Shown here one piece after another: positions 47,476 through 60,971 of a DNA stretch of 64,000 nucleotides (position 1 is its first letter; each line of letters opens with the position of its first letter). The DNA is from Lepeophtheirus salmonis (lineage: Eukaryota > Arthropoda > Copepoda > Siphonostomatoida > Caligidae). The notes below the pieces were generated by a model that saw only the letters and a program-made list of their open reading frames with translations, was not told where the DNA came from and made no database searches. Made by a program: the position numbers and the translations under genes. The stretch spans positions 53,994,492-54,058,491 of the forward strand of contig NC_052136.2 of the NCBI RefSeq assembly GCF_016086655.4. Reading direction: 5' to 3'.

Positions 47476-48649
47476 TATTTATATTACGACATTGATCTTT
47501 CTTATATCAAAAATGTCAATATAATAAACATAGAGGTAGTAGACCTATATAATGTGTACCCTATAGAATTAACGGTCTGCGATCTTTAGAACTCTTCCCA
47601 TTTGACTCCTTTGTTAACTGCTATAATAAAATTAACATAATTATATATCTATTTTATTAAATATGTTAAAAACTTTAAATAAAGTCACATCTCCAGTATT
47701 ACCAAGTACACTGATGCTACTATAGGTATATAAGAAAAGGAAAACAAGTATCATTAAGCTAATAAACAAAAAGTGACGTCAATCTACCCTATATATGCTC
47801 GATGATAGATGCAAAACTTTTGCAAGATTCCATTAAGAAGATTGCATTCTTATTTTTCAGATCAAAAATATAAATTTGGTTTATAATCAAAAATCCAACC
47901 AATTTTTTTTATTGCTATAAGGCTCTTAAATTAAATCAAGTTACTTATTAAAAACTTATTTATTACAATTATGTTAGATTTTTTGAAAAATAACACAAGT
48001 TTCATTCAATTCAGTCAAACTCACTGAATACTCAAATTGTATATCATGGTCATATAACGTAATACCCTAATTCCCTTAATGGAAAAACCTTTTAGATTGT
48101 AGAAAGGAAGAGTTAATGTTATTATAAATACACAGGAGTGAAACTTTGTTTTATAATATGGATAAAAGAAGGCTTGAATAACAATGATAATGGGCATGAG
48201 CTTTTGCAACAAAAATATAAAACTCCCTGAATTAATTAACATAAAATATAGTTATGTAACTCATATAGAGTGTTGTGAAAAATTTAGGTTTTACTCCTAA
48301 GATACCGACTGTCACATCACATAGTGGATAATATACTTTTTTAATTGGGATCATAAGGATATTTTTGAGTCTCAAGCCTCAAATATAATTCAAGTTTGGA
48401 CCTAATAATTATGATATCAATCGGAGTTGCAACTTATTAACGCTTAAAGGTCGAGTTGTGCCGAAAGTCACAGTTTAATTATATTCAAGTGTATGAGTTT
48501 CCAACTTTTGTATGCAACTTTCATAGTAATGGTTTGATCAATCATGACAAGCTTTTTGTCCCCTCGAAACTTCGACTTTTAAAATATATAAAAAAATAAT
48601 AATTACGAAATTGTATAATAGTTATATGCAGTTTTGGCATCTTAATGCA
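47476..48649. other. A+T-rich intergenic DNA
   Basis: No gene recognised; the minus ORF at 48021-48242 is unrecognised and probably chance. Confidence 0.5.
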
Positions 48650-49245
48650 GGGGCGTATACAGGGGGTAGACTGGAGGGGCTGTAGCCTCCTCCCCCCAAT
48701 TTTCTTTTTTCCCCGCTTTTTACTGGAATATTTAATATTTATATATTTTTTTCAAAAAAAATTTAATTTACTTTTCTGTAAATAACTATAGATTTGAAAT
48801 TTTTTTTGTAAAATAACTATAGATTTTTAAAATTTTTAATATTTGAAATTAATACTTACATAATTACATAATTGAAATTCAATTTTTGAATATTTTTTCC
48901 AAACAATCTATTTTTTTGTAAACAGCAGTATATTTTTGCAATTTTTTTTCAAAAATTTAATATTTATTATTTTTTGTGAATAGTTAACAATTTCTGAATT
49001 TTTTATCCTATAACATTAAATTTTGAAGCTTTTTTCCCAAAAAAATTACTATTTTAAATTTTTTCCAAAAAGTTTAATTTTTTGTAATTAGAGATGAATT
49101 TTTCGAATTTTTAAAAGTTTATTTAAAAAAATTTAATAAATCAAATGTTTTCCAAAAAAAACAACAATTTTTGGATTTATTTTTACAAAAATTTAAAAAA
49201 AAAAGCCCCCTCCAATATAAAATCTTGTGGGGGCCTGTCATGTAT
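48650..49245. repeat. A/T minisatellite with C/G-rich borders
   Basis: Starts with a G-rich border (aggggcgtatacagggggta, then ctcctcccccc) and ends agccccctccaatataaaat followed by cttgtgggggcctg. In between, a degenerate unit of about 60-110 bp repeats, with words ttttttgtaaataactatag, atttttgaattttttt and caaaaaatttaatattt. It may be an expandable core inside a transposon. No coding sense. Confidence 0.6.
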
Positions 49246-50291
49246 CTTAGGTTAAGCGATAATTCATTAATACCGTTTTGGATACATTAATACGTAGATT
49301 CAGACACCTCAAATCAGAAAGACTCAACTGAAGATAACAGACGAAGAGATCATACATAGTATTTTGCTGAACCCAAAAAGCGAGTCGTGAATTTGGTATG
49401 CTCTTTTTTGGTTCAATAGACTCATGAGTAATGCAGTTTGAATAATTGGTTAGTTTGTCCATCTTCTATCAAGAGCAAAAATTATGTAAACCTTTAAATA
49501 TTAAAGAAATCAATTGAATACAAACTGTAGCATCCTAAAAATATAGGTATACTATTTGTGTATTATTCTGAAGGCCAAAAAAATAATTACAAATAATAGT
49601 CGACAGCCATGATTTATTATAAAGAGTGATTTCTACATAAAATGTTGAGGAAGATACATATAACAAATCAAATTAGATGGAAATTCGATACAAATATAAT
49701 TTATACAATTTTCCACTAGGGGGAAAAGAGAAAGGAGTTATAAGCTTTTGATAAAATACTCTATTTTTGTTAACGACATTATGTAAAAAAGTTTATTATT
49801 ATAGTATCTATAAAGTTTTTTATTTATATTCTTTCAACTTTAAGGATATAATTAAAACAACTACAAAAACTTTAATCGTAGCAAACTTTAATAATGTTGA
49901 ATTTGATCATTGCATGTCCCCAACATTTTTTCCTCTTATTTTTTTTAAAGAATATATCTTGCGTTATTTTGGTACTCGACCAGAATTTGTTACATAGTTG
50001 TGATCCAGAACCCTTTAAGAATCCCTATTTCATCACATGATTAAAAGCTTGAATGAATAAAAAAAAATATGTTTCTTGAAATTATGAATCGTAATATTTC
50101 TCAACTTTTGAAGTAATTTAGACTCTGTTCTTGATTTGTTTCAGCCGCCAAAATATTCGGTTTTTAAGTCGAACAAAGTACTAAGAGATATATATTATAA
50201 GTCACAAATGTTAGGAACATGATACACGCCTAAACATTATTTAAGTATACATATAAATGAATGCCTAAATTCAATGTGATATTTTGCTTAC
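49246..50291. other. A+T-rich DNA downstream of the receptor exon, probably intron
   Basis: If the exon at 50292-50514 is real, this is its downstream intron (minus strand). The minus ORF at 49247-49462 (LQLSLSDLRCLNLRINVSKT) is unrecognised; the plus ORF at 49767-49997 looks like chance. Confidence 0.45.
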
Positions 50292-50514
50292 CTGTTGGAC
50301 TGGGTATCACTTTCATCATGATACGATGGACTTGGTCTGGATCAAAAGATACTTTTTGTAGAAATTTAAAATTTCCTCTTTTGGAGCGTTGAAGATCTGC
50401 AAAAGTAAGGACAACAGCCTTGGTATACTCTCGTTCATTGTAGATGGAGTGTGGGAGTATAAGCCCAAGATTAAGGGGCTGTAGACCCCGTTTTGAAGAC
50501 TTAGTTTTCCATAT
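50292..50514 (-). CDS. Exon of a host gene, probably NMDA-type ionotropic glutamate receptor amino-terminal domain
   Basis: A 223-base exon on the minus strand: a long T-rich tract ending ttttttaag precedes it at 50515-50516, and it ends ccaacag followed by gtaagc (donor at 50290-50291). It is open in one frame for 74 codons plus one base, in a far more balanced composition than its surroundings. It reads NLGLILPHSIYNEREYTKAV, then VLTFADLQRSKRGNFKFLQ and SFDPDQVHRIMMKVIPSPT. The pattern (start of a periplasmic-binding-like fold, xxxGLxxPHxxxxxREY, then MMxxxPSPT) is how I remember the first exons of the extracellular amino-terminal domain of NMDA receptor subunit 2-like proteins in arthropods. 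Such receptors are glutamate-gated cation channels of nerve cells. The signal-peptide exon should lie above 50514 and later exons below 50291; I could not identify them. That it is an exon is firmer than the family. Confidence 0.7.
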
Positions 50515-53500
50515 CTTAAAAAAAAATATGGAAGAAAAAAAAAGAATAATAATTAATTATAACCAAATAAAATAACCACAATGCTACAAACAACTTTTTC
50601 TTGTAGCTTAAGAAAGTCGCTTTTGCTACTTTGTATGTAAAGTATTTAAAAAAGACTTTACTCGAGAATGTTTCATTATATGTAAATGTACATAATAAAT
50701 ATTCATGAAGTTTATGGTAGTTTTGTAAATGTAATTTTCTAGCTATTAGTATATGCATAAATTATGTCATTTATAAAGTATAATGAAGCACTTATTTCTT
50801 CTTAATGAGATGCCTCTATGTTTTTATCTTTTCTAAGAAACATAAAAGGAAACTTCAGTAAATTAAGTTTATAGCAAATATTTTCACAAGTTATGTTCTT
50901 TTAAGTATATTTAATGATTTTCTTATTCGTTAAAAAGCAATTCAAATAATGAAACACAAATATAATAAAATAATCTAATCTACGAGTATAAAGCAATTTA
51001 TTCCTTCATTATATCTACGTATGCCAATTTTGCATATTGGTAGTTCATTTATTCTTGAATAACATTTTTCTACCGGTGTTTTAAGTTTGAGTATATAGTC
51101 TGGGTTACTTGACATTATGATTATAATAAAAATAGACCCTTTTATGTCCAAGCGAACTCAGTTTAGGTTCCTTTTTTACTTTTAACGTTTCTGTTAATAT
51201 AAGTTACAAAAAAAATCCGACCAAATATATGATCTGGCTCTCAGAGCAAACAATTAATAGCTTATGCTGTATGAAATTATAAATTTGAAACCATTAAATT
51301 TTTGGAATAACTTTTTGCCTTACTGTTTCTCTTGAATCTATATTAAAAAAAAAAAAACAAAAAAAAAAATCCCTCATTATATGACTTTAATAGTTATTTA
51401 TCAAGACTTAAATGCTTCAATTTTTAAGCCAAAAACCTTCAAATTACAAGAGATATCTTTTATAGCCAAGACTCAACCTTTAAATTGAATACGAAAAAGA
51501 CTGGATTTCAAAATTTTGAGGTTGACAATCAATACTTTACTTAAGTCAAAATATGAATATTCACAGATGCAGGACAAAGCATGATATGGGATGGTAAAAT
51601 TTTGTGTAGCTGTGTATCTCTTTTATATATGTCGAAAAAGGCAAAAATTATATAAAAAATCATTTAATGAATCTTAGAAACAAAGATGTAAGGTAAATTA
51701 TAAGATTTTGGCTCATGGAATGGAAAATATATTATTTTAATCCTACAAAATTATTAATCAATAAAAAAAATGATTAATAATTTAATGATACCACAATATG
51801 CAACCAAAAAGATGTTGCTAGGCACAAGATTTTAATAAAAGTATTAATGGTGTGAATGTTTCATTTGAATTTCTCAAATAGGATGTATTATTATAATTAA
51901 ACAACTCTGTACAAGTACATGTAATAAATAAAGTCTTCCACATCCAAAACCCATATGTTACTTCCATAGATAAAAATAGCACATATATAGAAAAGGATAC
52001 ATTCAAAAACAAATCCTTTTACTTTTTCCTATGATCCGTTTCTTAGAGTAACTTTATTCGGCTGATTAAATACATATATTTGTCTTATTTTGTGACGTGC
52101 CATTTCATACAAAATAAATTTTACTTTTTTTCTTATTTTGATATGTGATTTGTTTGTACAAATAAATATATTTCATTATCTATGAAATTTTTACGTTTAG
52201 TATACATAAATATTTTCTACTTAATGTATGATAATATATAGTCTCATTACTTATAAGACAATTTGGTCTTTTATGATTTTTTTTATAAAGGGAAGTTAAA
52301 TATGTCAATAAATAGCAAAAATTATTAAAGAAAATTCTTTGTGTGTCTTTAGATATTTTATATTGTACGTAAATATGTATACATGTGAAAGCCAAAATAT
52401 AATTATTTAAATTAATCATATTTGTGGGTTGTAAAATGTTGACAATATTTTCCCCCTTCTTTTATATCTAATTGATTAACTTAAATAAAACGTGCCATTT
52501 TACTATACTATTTTAGGGTTTTTGTCATCTGATGGTATTTTGCACAAAGTTTAGTAAGTGTACATTATCTATATAAGTTGTTATTTCATGTTCTAATTAG
52601 ATAAACTTCACCGATTTCTACATAAATGAATGATTTAATAAATAAAAACTTTCATATATATTTCAAAAGAATGTCTTTTGATTTTTAGCTCGTAAATAAT
52701 AGCTATATGTGAGACATGGAAGCCCCATTGAATTTATTTTTTAAGAGCTGGATCAGGGTGTATTAATAAGTGAACTGTGGTTCACTATCATGACAACCTG
52801 GACAATCTATTTCTAAAGTCAAGGCTGTAAAAACAACAACATAAAATCTAAAAAAAGCTATTAACTATAAATAGCTAATGACTAACCAATAAAATTATTT
52901 ACAAATAGTGTGTGCTAACACTATCTTAAAACGTAATACATGTACTTCGTCATAGTAATTGAGAAAGATTTTGCTTCTTTTTACCCATATATTATAATAA
53001 AGAAATAATTTGTTACGACATTTTTTATTATTATTTCTATTATGTGTTTAAAAGTATACAATTTCTTAACAAAAAACAATTTTTCGTATAAAAATATGAA
53101 CTACATTTATGACTGGGTTTCTAAAAGAAAACAAGGTAATGTATTTTTTTCGCTATTTAATAATATTAAATTCTAAGTTTATATCAACAGTACTGTGACT
53201 AACAGCTCTTTCGAAAAATAGGTTGCATAATTTACATCTCTGGTTCCTAGCCTTCATTCGATTTATTGGCTATAATTGATTCACATATAGTCTTTAAAAA
53301 TATTTTACCATACTTTTTTCTATTTTTTAACGTTGATAATTTTTGCGACCTTTTGTTGTAATTTGTATTGCTTACATTGAAATTTATCAAAATAATTTAT
53401 TAATAGCAATGCAATATATATAATTAAGAAAACAAATGTAAGTTAGCACTTTTTTATAAACAAATATTTTAACTTGCTTGTATGTTGATGGGTGACAATT

Positions 53501-54685
53501 ATTTATACGCTTTAATAACTATCAGCAAGTTAGTGATCAAATGTAGTTTGGCTTTCTATCTATTTTGAATATAACTAAAAACCAATCAATGTACAGTCAC
53601 TGTACAATGAGAAGAAGTTTAGCATTTGAAAAAGAAAAGATATTTAGCACAAAATATAATTATATTAAAAAGTAATATTTTTATGAGTTCTTTGTTACGT
53701 CTGCAGAGAAATGGTACATATATACAAACTGGAACACTTAAAGTGGGAGTAAAATTTTCTAGAGATAAGAGAGGGGAGGGACTTTTGTGTGGAACATTAG
53801 AAACCATATACCCTATGGAATGTTTGATTTTAAATGACATTTATATGATGTATACCTGATAAGGAGAATTGTTTAACCTTATTTAATGGTACATATATTA
53901 TGAGAATGCAAGGAAAAATTGCATTCAATGGAATAGTAACTCCTGCAGAACTTTATATTCGTGTTTTATTATGTATTTAAAGGTATTTTCTTTGGGATTA
54001 TTTTATGGTTTATTTTTCATGCTCTAACTTTGGGGGTTTTGTTTTGTCTTTATACACCTCTTTACCGATGCCATTTTATAAATAGTCGTGTTATAATCTA
54101 TTTTTAGTGTATTTTAATGCAATTAAATGAATACTACAAATATAGGCCGAGAAAAAAAAATATATCGAAAAGTTAAACAAATGATTCAAGTAGAACTAAT
54201 TATATTAATATTTACAAAGTTACACAATCTCGTAAATATTAATAAATATTCATATATGTACATTTTCAATGAAAGTTTTTTGAAAACAAAAATAATGGTT
54301 AAAACCAGTGTATTAATGTAGTCAAACATTTTCTGGTGCAAAATTCAAGTAACTTTTCTTTATAATGCCATACATATTGTTACTCAACAGTTACTTGTAG
54401 GCTCTTGTTTAAATAAGGACTATAATTTTATATGCATGCATAATTTTACTACCTTATTAGCTCAAATATTATAATTATTACTATATATTATCAGTGCAAC
54501 GTAGTTTTAGAAGGGGAAACATTTTCAAATTACCTAAATTATTCAAAGCTAAGTAAGCAGTAACTTTATGTTTTATGAACTCATTATATAAATAGCCAAT
54601 TTTTAAAACATACAAAAATAATGTAGTCGGTTAAATTTGACGTTCAAAATGGTATTTTTTAAATTTTTATTTTTATTTTCATATG
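50515..54685. other. A+T-rich DNA, probably upstream intron of the receptor gene
   Basis: The acceptor tract lies at about 50515-50545. No further convincing exon seen. Weak coding-like pieces: 53680-53859 plus (MSSLLRLQRNGTYIQTGTL; LLCGTLETIYPMECL) and 52745-52815 minus (LEIDCPGCHDSEPQF). Neither is recognised. The remainder is simple A/T-rich sequence. Confidence 0.4.
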
Positions 54686-54686
54686 C

Positions 54687-54960
54687 TCAAATAAGATATA
54701 AAAGTATGGATAAGGTATTGTTAGTAGTCCATTTAAATTCAACTTGTGATGATAATAATTCTCTTAAAGGTGCTACTACTTCACTTATATTTGATAAAAA
54801 TTGACTCAGTTGATTGATGTATAACAAAAAAACTACATAGATCTTTCCTATTTTTTGGATTCGGAAATTTACTAATTGCACACGATTTTATAAGTATTTT
54901 AATTTCTTGAATTATTTTTGTGACACTTTCTTCCTTTAAAAGAGGTTCTTCTATTAAATC
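54687..54960 (-). pseudogene. Ty3/Gypsy-type retrotransposon pol fragment
   Basis: The minus strand reads SKFPNPKNRKDLCSF, then in another frame INQLSQFLSNISEVVAPLRE and LLSSQVEFKWTTNN. This is the segment joining reverse transcriptase to RNase H in Gypsy-type pol, normally FPxPxxxxxLRSFLGLVNQLxxFxxxxxxxxxPLRxLLxxxxxFxWT. A frameshift falls at about 54840. Neither the catalytic YxDD block nor long terminal repeats were found. It is a retrotransposon remnant, inactive. Confidence 0.65.
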
Positions 54961-55250
54961 ATAATTTTTGCAATTAAATGCTTTAAACATTCTTTTCCAC
55001 ATTTCACGGTGTTGTTCATATCTTCTGATTGACTCTTCGCAAGCATGATTTTGCTCCTACTTCAAAACTATCATCATTCTCAGTTTTGGATAATCTTTCT
55101 TATTTTCATCGACCAATATTAGATTTCCTTCCAACATTTTGACCTATTTTACCAAAATTCGATTTTCTTCTCCTAATTGAGTTCTTGACTATTTCCGTTA
55201 ACTTAATCTTCAATACCCTGTGTATGCGCTATGCTATATTTAGAACGATC
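54961..55250 (-). other. Unassigned minus-strand coding-like stretch
   Basis: Directly upstream of the pol fragment the minus strand gives LVDENKKDYPKLRMMIVLK, a stop, then EESIRRYEQHREMWKRMFKA and IEEPLLKEESVTKIIQEIKI, charged and possibly coiled-coil. This is not the sequence expected next to the pol segment, so it may be a separate remnant joined to it. Confidence 0.3.
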
Positions 55251-56585
55251 CAATAATGATGACCACTGACTATCTTATCTACACAACTACATTATATTAT
55301 ATCATTTACTAATACATTAAATATACAATGTTATGGTAAATCCCATATAATACAATAAATTTTTCATTAGTTACACTACAAACTTGGATCGTATTAACTT
55401 AATAAGTACCTACTTCGATCCATTTTAAAAAGCACATATTTAAGGATGTACAAAAATAACAGAAATTTGTTTTAAGTACAACCACTAGTGAATTAAAAAA
55501 CAACAAAGTAAATATATCAACATTTTTTTATTTGTTCCTATGCAAACTTTAACGAATAATATGTTCAACCTTCCATTCTAATACACATAAAATATGTATG
55601 TACATACGCCACTTACAGATAACTCCTCTTTCTTTGAATTCCCAATACAAACATACATAATTTACTCAATCGTTTGTAAATATTTTCAAAGACATTGATT
55701 ATTATAGACTATAAGAAGTAAATAATAATGGAGTAGCAATGCATTAAAATTGGTAAGAATCGGCTCAATAATGTCAATTACACCAATACCTATGCATAAT
55801 TATTTTTATGCATAATATAACTTATTCCTGCTCATTTTGGAAAAAAAAAAATAGCGAGAGGACGTACTTAGAAAAACTATACAAGTTTGTACAGGAAATT
55901 TACTTGAAAGTAACAGTTTAGAAATAATAGAAAATAACCTTTTTTTAGTGTCAAAAGTAAATTCCCTCATATTATCCAACCATAAATTAATTTAATCCTG
56001 AAAACAGAGAGTAATTAATTTTTTCAAATTAAAATATTATTTTATTAAAAACTAATTATGATTAATAAATTTATGTATTTTTATTCTTATCCGTAATTAA
56101 TATAAAGTTTAACATTAAAAAAAAAATTATTATTTTAATTGAAATTTCCTTTATACATAATAAGGAATCGGTATTGGAATCCCCAATAAAGATAGTATCG
56201 GGTTCAGAGCCGGTTGAAAATTTGGTATCGATACATACCTAATAAATAAATATTTTTCTTTTAAGTGAAATTGAATTAAGAAATGTTCAGTATATATGTA
56301 GTTTTATGGAAGGCACAACTTACGAAAAAAAATATTGAAGGTGGCTTAAGAAGTACATAGGTACAATATCTGAAAAATTAAAAAAGAAAAAAAAAGTTTT
56401 TTACTCCTGAGTTAGTGAATATGTCTTTCTTTAGCTGTATTTTTGAATGGTTTAGTTAGTTTTAATAATGAAGTTGCACACATAAATAAAAGTTGTCGCT
56501 TTTATCTTTCAAACTAGATATTGTAAACAAGTATATCTCACTTCTGGATATAGAAGGAAACAAAAAGATTTAAGATATCAATTTT
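55251..56585. other. A+T-rich intergenic DNA
   Basis: A patch at 56160-56250 (ggtatcgatacatacctaat) resembles one near 22130-22180. Otherwise nothing recognised. Confidence 0.5.
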
Positions 56586-56955
56586 GATTCGCACCACCCA
56601 TGACATTTTAGACATCGTCAATCAGTTAAGGGTCAAATGCCACATCATTTACTGCATTTGCAAGTGCCTGGAAAATGTGTCCAGCCATAGGAATTGTTCT
56701 CGAAGTAGTAGGCGAGTCAAGCTAATCTCCTAAGCTATCAAACACTTTGTTGAGGTCAATCCATCTATTTCCATTGTTGAATTATCAAAAAAGAATTATC
56801 AAGTTCGGTCTACCGTATCAAAAGGGGTCAAGACTGCTGGGGGGAAGTCAAATAGATTTGAAAGGAGGCTATTCTTCATTCAATTTTTTTCAACTTCTTG
56901 ACATTCCAGAATACATACCTTAACCCACTGGACTACAGCATCTGGTGGCAACATC
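56586..56955 (+). pseudogene. Mariner-like transposase with an internal deletion joining DNA-binding part to tail
   Basis: The plus strand reads FVEVNPSISIVELSKKNYQV, then RSTVSKGVKTAGGKSNRFER (second helix-turn-helix and the AGGKS block). Within about 60 bp, in another frame, come TYLNPLDYSIWWQHLAKE (third-aspartate motif NPLDYSIW). The first and second catalytic aspartate blocks, about 130 residues, are missing. The first helix unit is faint near 56590-56700. Family assignment is from motif memory. Confidence 0.6.
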
Positions 56956-57000
56956 TTGCAAAAGAGGAGATGGTTTCTTTCATTGCTTGTATCAACATTT
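56956..57000 (-). mobile_element. Short inverted scrap of mariner family A
   Basis: gaggagatggtttctttcat is the inverse of the family A stretch for LTPAMQETF (compare 600-635). It lies head-to-head against the next family A copy. Confidence 0.45.
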
Positions 57001-57492
57001 GAAATCTGAACACTTACTAATTCAATAATTAATTAAGGTTGAGTGATTGAAATTAATTCACTTTCAATATATTAAAGCATAAACAATAAGTTACAAAAAA
57101 ACAAGAAAAAACTGAGCTCTCCATTATACGTACAAGTCGAAAAAATGACCTATGAACGTGATCGACGATTTTCCATTGGGACACTCAAAGCAGTTCTACC
57201 CATCAACAAGTCTGAACCGTTGGAGAGGAAGAGGGCTCTGACAAAAAGACCAAACTGGATCCAGATGAGTTAAAGAAAACAGCCTAGGCCAATCCCCTCA
57301 AATTCATGAGGGGTAATGCAAAAGTTTTTCGCCAAACTTTCCAGAGGGCAATAAAAAAAGGGGGTGGAAATAGCCTTGTGCTTTTAGAGAGGCTACTTTT
57401 GACACCAGCAATAAAACCATCTACTCCGTTGCAAAATCCTTTAAGGATTGAATAATATCTATTGTCTTCATCCTTTTCACAAAATGTCAATT
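57001..57492 (+). mobile_element. Mariner family A copy 6, 5' half
   Basis: Starts with tttgaaatctgaacacttac and continues through the 5' untranslated words common to copies 1, 3 and 7 (gagctctc, acgtacaagtcgaaaaaatg, aacgtgatcga). It then goes through a broken helix-turn-helix region to a gaggctacttttgacaccag word (LTPAM region). It has no catalytic part and no 3' end. Confidence 0.7.
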
Positions 57493-59150
57493 AATTTTAT
57501 CAAACATCTTATTTTTCATGCTACAAGTTAAAGGCACTTAAACACACACTTCAAGTGGATATCAAGGTTGTTATTTAAACATACAATCATTGGTAGCAGA
57601 AGGGGAGGGGTGTTAAGTAGTACGATATCTCATTCCTTATATTGATGTTCCTACTTAGAATAAGAAATATTATGTCACGTAAAAACACATATAAATAGCT
57701 CAACAATTTTACTTCTACCACCATGAAAAACTTATATACATAGATTTCGCTCTTCATACGCTTAGAAGAGATCCATTATGATAATACTTGAAAGAGAAAG
57801 GTATTTACACAAGTTCGAAATCTGCATGTAAGATAATAATGGCGAAAATAATACAAATAAAGTATTAAATTTTTTATTTGGGAATTTATATAATGTATTC
57901 AAACGTTAATTTGGGAAGAGAAATCCAAATATTAGTCTCCTTGCCTAAGTCAACCTGTTTCATCTAAAATAGTTCATAGCTAAGTTATAACTGGCTCTCA
58001 TCCTCATTTAGATGGTGATGTGAAATAAATTTATTAATTGGAATGTGTTTCTTTTGTGAATAAAGACTGACTCACGAAGATAAAAAAAGAGATCACATCG
58101 TTTTGGACTAGGATTTTTCAATAGAATTCACTGAATAGAAGCAATTCATGAATTACTCCTTGACACGTAGTAACGGATGATTAAATTAAATGTTGTTAAT
58201 TTCATGACAGTAATTTCAAGGAGTTTTGAGGAGAGTGATCAACCTTTCTTCTCAATAAAGTCAAGATCATTTTTATTAAGGAATGATTACTAATTAGCTC
58301 CTAAATAAAGGAAACGAATACAGACGAATATCAATAAATGTTTTATCTTCGTACAGTTTATAGAAATCTAAATACCATGTTTATGAGAGCCATCTAATCC
58401 CTTGTGCAATGAAAGGAAATTACAATGTTTTAGTAATCTATCGGTAATTTTAAAGCATTTTGGAACTAGATACACTTAACGCATACTTTGTATCAATTTG
58501 AAAATTATTCTTTTTTATAGAATTTGAATATTTAATACATATATATTTTATATTAATATATATACATATGAAGACGTGGATCTTTTTAAATTTATTTTTG
58601 TATATTAAAATCCGTTCAACTTATTGATTTCGTCCATGTTTTTGTTATCAAGCAAGAATTGCAATTCTTTCTTTTAGATGCCATGAGTTTTGAGTGATTT
58701 CAAATTAGTTGATTTAAATTTACTTTTTCGCTTGTTGGAATATTATAATATAAGCAAAGATTAGGGAGAATAATATTGTCGTTATTTTTGATTTCTACAC
58801 TATGCATACTATTTCATAATTTAGGAAGATGAAGGGAATCAGAAAAGTGAAATTTGGGACAGTATTGCAAATATTTGATTAGAAATGGATGGGACCAATT
58901 TCGAACCTCAGATTGAGAATGATTATTTAATCATTATGATAAAAATCTTTAAATAATTTTCAATATAATTTTTCTATCTAAAAAATGCAACTTATTAATA
59001 GTTCATATTGTATATTTCTGAAAAATTTTCACTCTCATTATGTATATTATAGTGCTCCCTTAATGCGTAGATGAGAAACTTATTTCTTCTCCTTATATTT
59101 ATGTCGTTATTATTGATTTTTTGTCTGTCCCCTCTTTCCCTAGAGTCCTT
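57493..59150. other. A+T-rich intergenic DNA
   Basis: Nothing recognised. Confidence 0.5.
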
Positions 59151-59340
59151 TAATCTACCTCAACGACGAATATGAAAAAGAAAGATGGAAAGTGTGTGGG
59201 AGATGTCTTATTCAGTAGAAAGAACATGTCTATTTGGTTGATAATTTATTAATATATAAATAATTTATTCTCTCATGTCTTCAAACATTTTTAAAATAGA
59301 AGACTTGGACCTGAAATGCAATTTAGTTTATCAAAAGCTA
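59151..59340. repeat. Dispersed repeat R5, copy 2
   Basis: Shares caacgacgaatatgaaaaag-type and gtgggagatgtcttattc words, then aacatgtct, with 30220-30320. Class unknown. Confidence 0.5.
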
Positions 59341-60971
59341 CATTAATTTGCACAAAGATTATTTGAAGAAGTTATAAAACAATGGAGTAAGAATATCCCT
59401 TTTCAACACTATATACCATTTAATTTGCTATCCATATCTGTACTCTAAATTGTCCTATAGTTGGTAAAATAATGATACTGGCTACTTATCATATAATTGA
59501 GGGTATTTTCTTTTTTTTTTATGAAATGTTAAGGGATTCCATTTTAAAAACCGTCTGGAAAAAAAAATCCACTTTGATCTGCTCTGAAGTTATATAAATA
59601 TCTATGGTTATGAAATACAAATATCATATCTACTCGAAAGTGATTTGAAAATAATAATACAATTTTGTTTGGAAAAGAGTATTTAAATTAAAAATATACT
59701 TTTGATTGAAGAATAATATTTGAAAGAATGATATATATAGCTTTACCTTCAGAAAGGATTGACTATATTTTTCAAATAACATTAGCTTTTCTGCATCTTT
59801 TTGTTAAGAACGATCTAATGCATTTTTATTTAAAAAATATTTTGCCATATTAATGGGTATTTGAAAAATGATAAAAACTGAATTTCATATAAATCTAACT
59901 AGGCAAAAAATTTTAAACGTCACTTTATTAATAAAGTTATGAAGTTCATATTTATTTTTTTAACATACCAATATATTAATTATTCATTCTTTTTGATTAA
60001 TGAAAAGCGGAAGTACTTATGTTGACATCTTCCATTTTTAACATGAAAAAAAAACAACCGAATATAATCAAAAGTAATTAATGAGAGTGACAAATGGATA
60101 TTTTAATCGAAAGAAACGTGGTTACTTTAATTTATATCCACATAATAATTTCTTGCTACATTAGTTTTGGGAATTTATTTCTTGTGCATATTTACTAGAA
60201 ATTACTTTAATGATATAAATAGATATCTGTAGAACATATAAAAAATTATTAAAATTTAGTATAGTTTTATTAAATACAACTTACAATTGTGGTCCGTCAA
60301 TACTTACCCAAGCTAAAATGATTTTTCCAAAAAATTGAGTCTGGATTAAATTTGTATTATTCAACTAATTATTTTTTATTTCTTTTAATAAAATATCCTT
60401 TAAAATATTTGCAAATTACATTAGGTTGTAAAAATTTCCTGCCGTGATTATATTGGGTAGAGAAACAAAATGTGAGTGTTAAATAATGTGTATTTTCTCA
60501 TTTCACTGAAAAGATTTTTTTAACTCATCCAGGAAATTTTAATACAAAGGCGATAATTGACCAAGAAATATTCATTTACTATTAGATTGATTGTATGTAT
60601 GTATGATCTAAAAAATATATTGAACGCTTCTCCCATGTTTGATTTTCATTCAAGATTTTTGTGTTGACGCACTACAATAACATTACTATCCTTAATCGTA
60701 TATATTATTCCTTTGAGTGTAAATATTTAGTATATATATTTAGTAATAAATAAAACTAGGTCATTAAATTGAATATGGAGTATTCTTTTATTCAAGGTTG
60801 ATTATTATTTTGATGTCAGTGCCCTTATACTCTAATTTTTAGATATTATAGTATCTGTATACTCTATCCAAACTTATAAGCATAAAATAAGTAGCGTATT
60901 ACATCACTGGTATGAAAATTATGACGCATTTATTCCTCAATAAAATTATATACTAATCATATTCACGTTTA
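59341..60971. other. A+T-rich intergenic DNA
   Basis: Nothing recognised. It ends at the TA bordering the last mariner copy. Confidence 0.5.
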
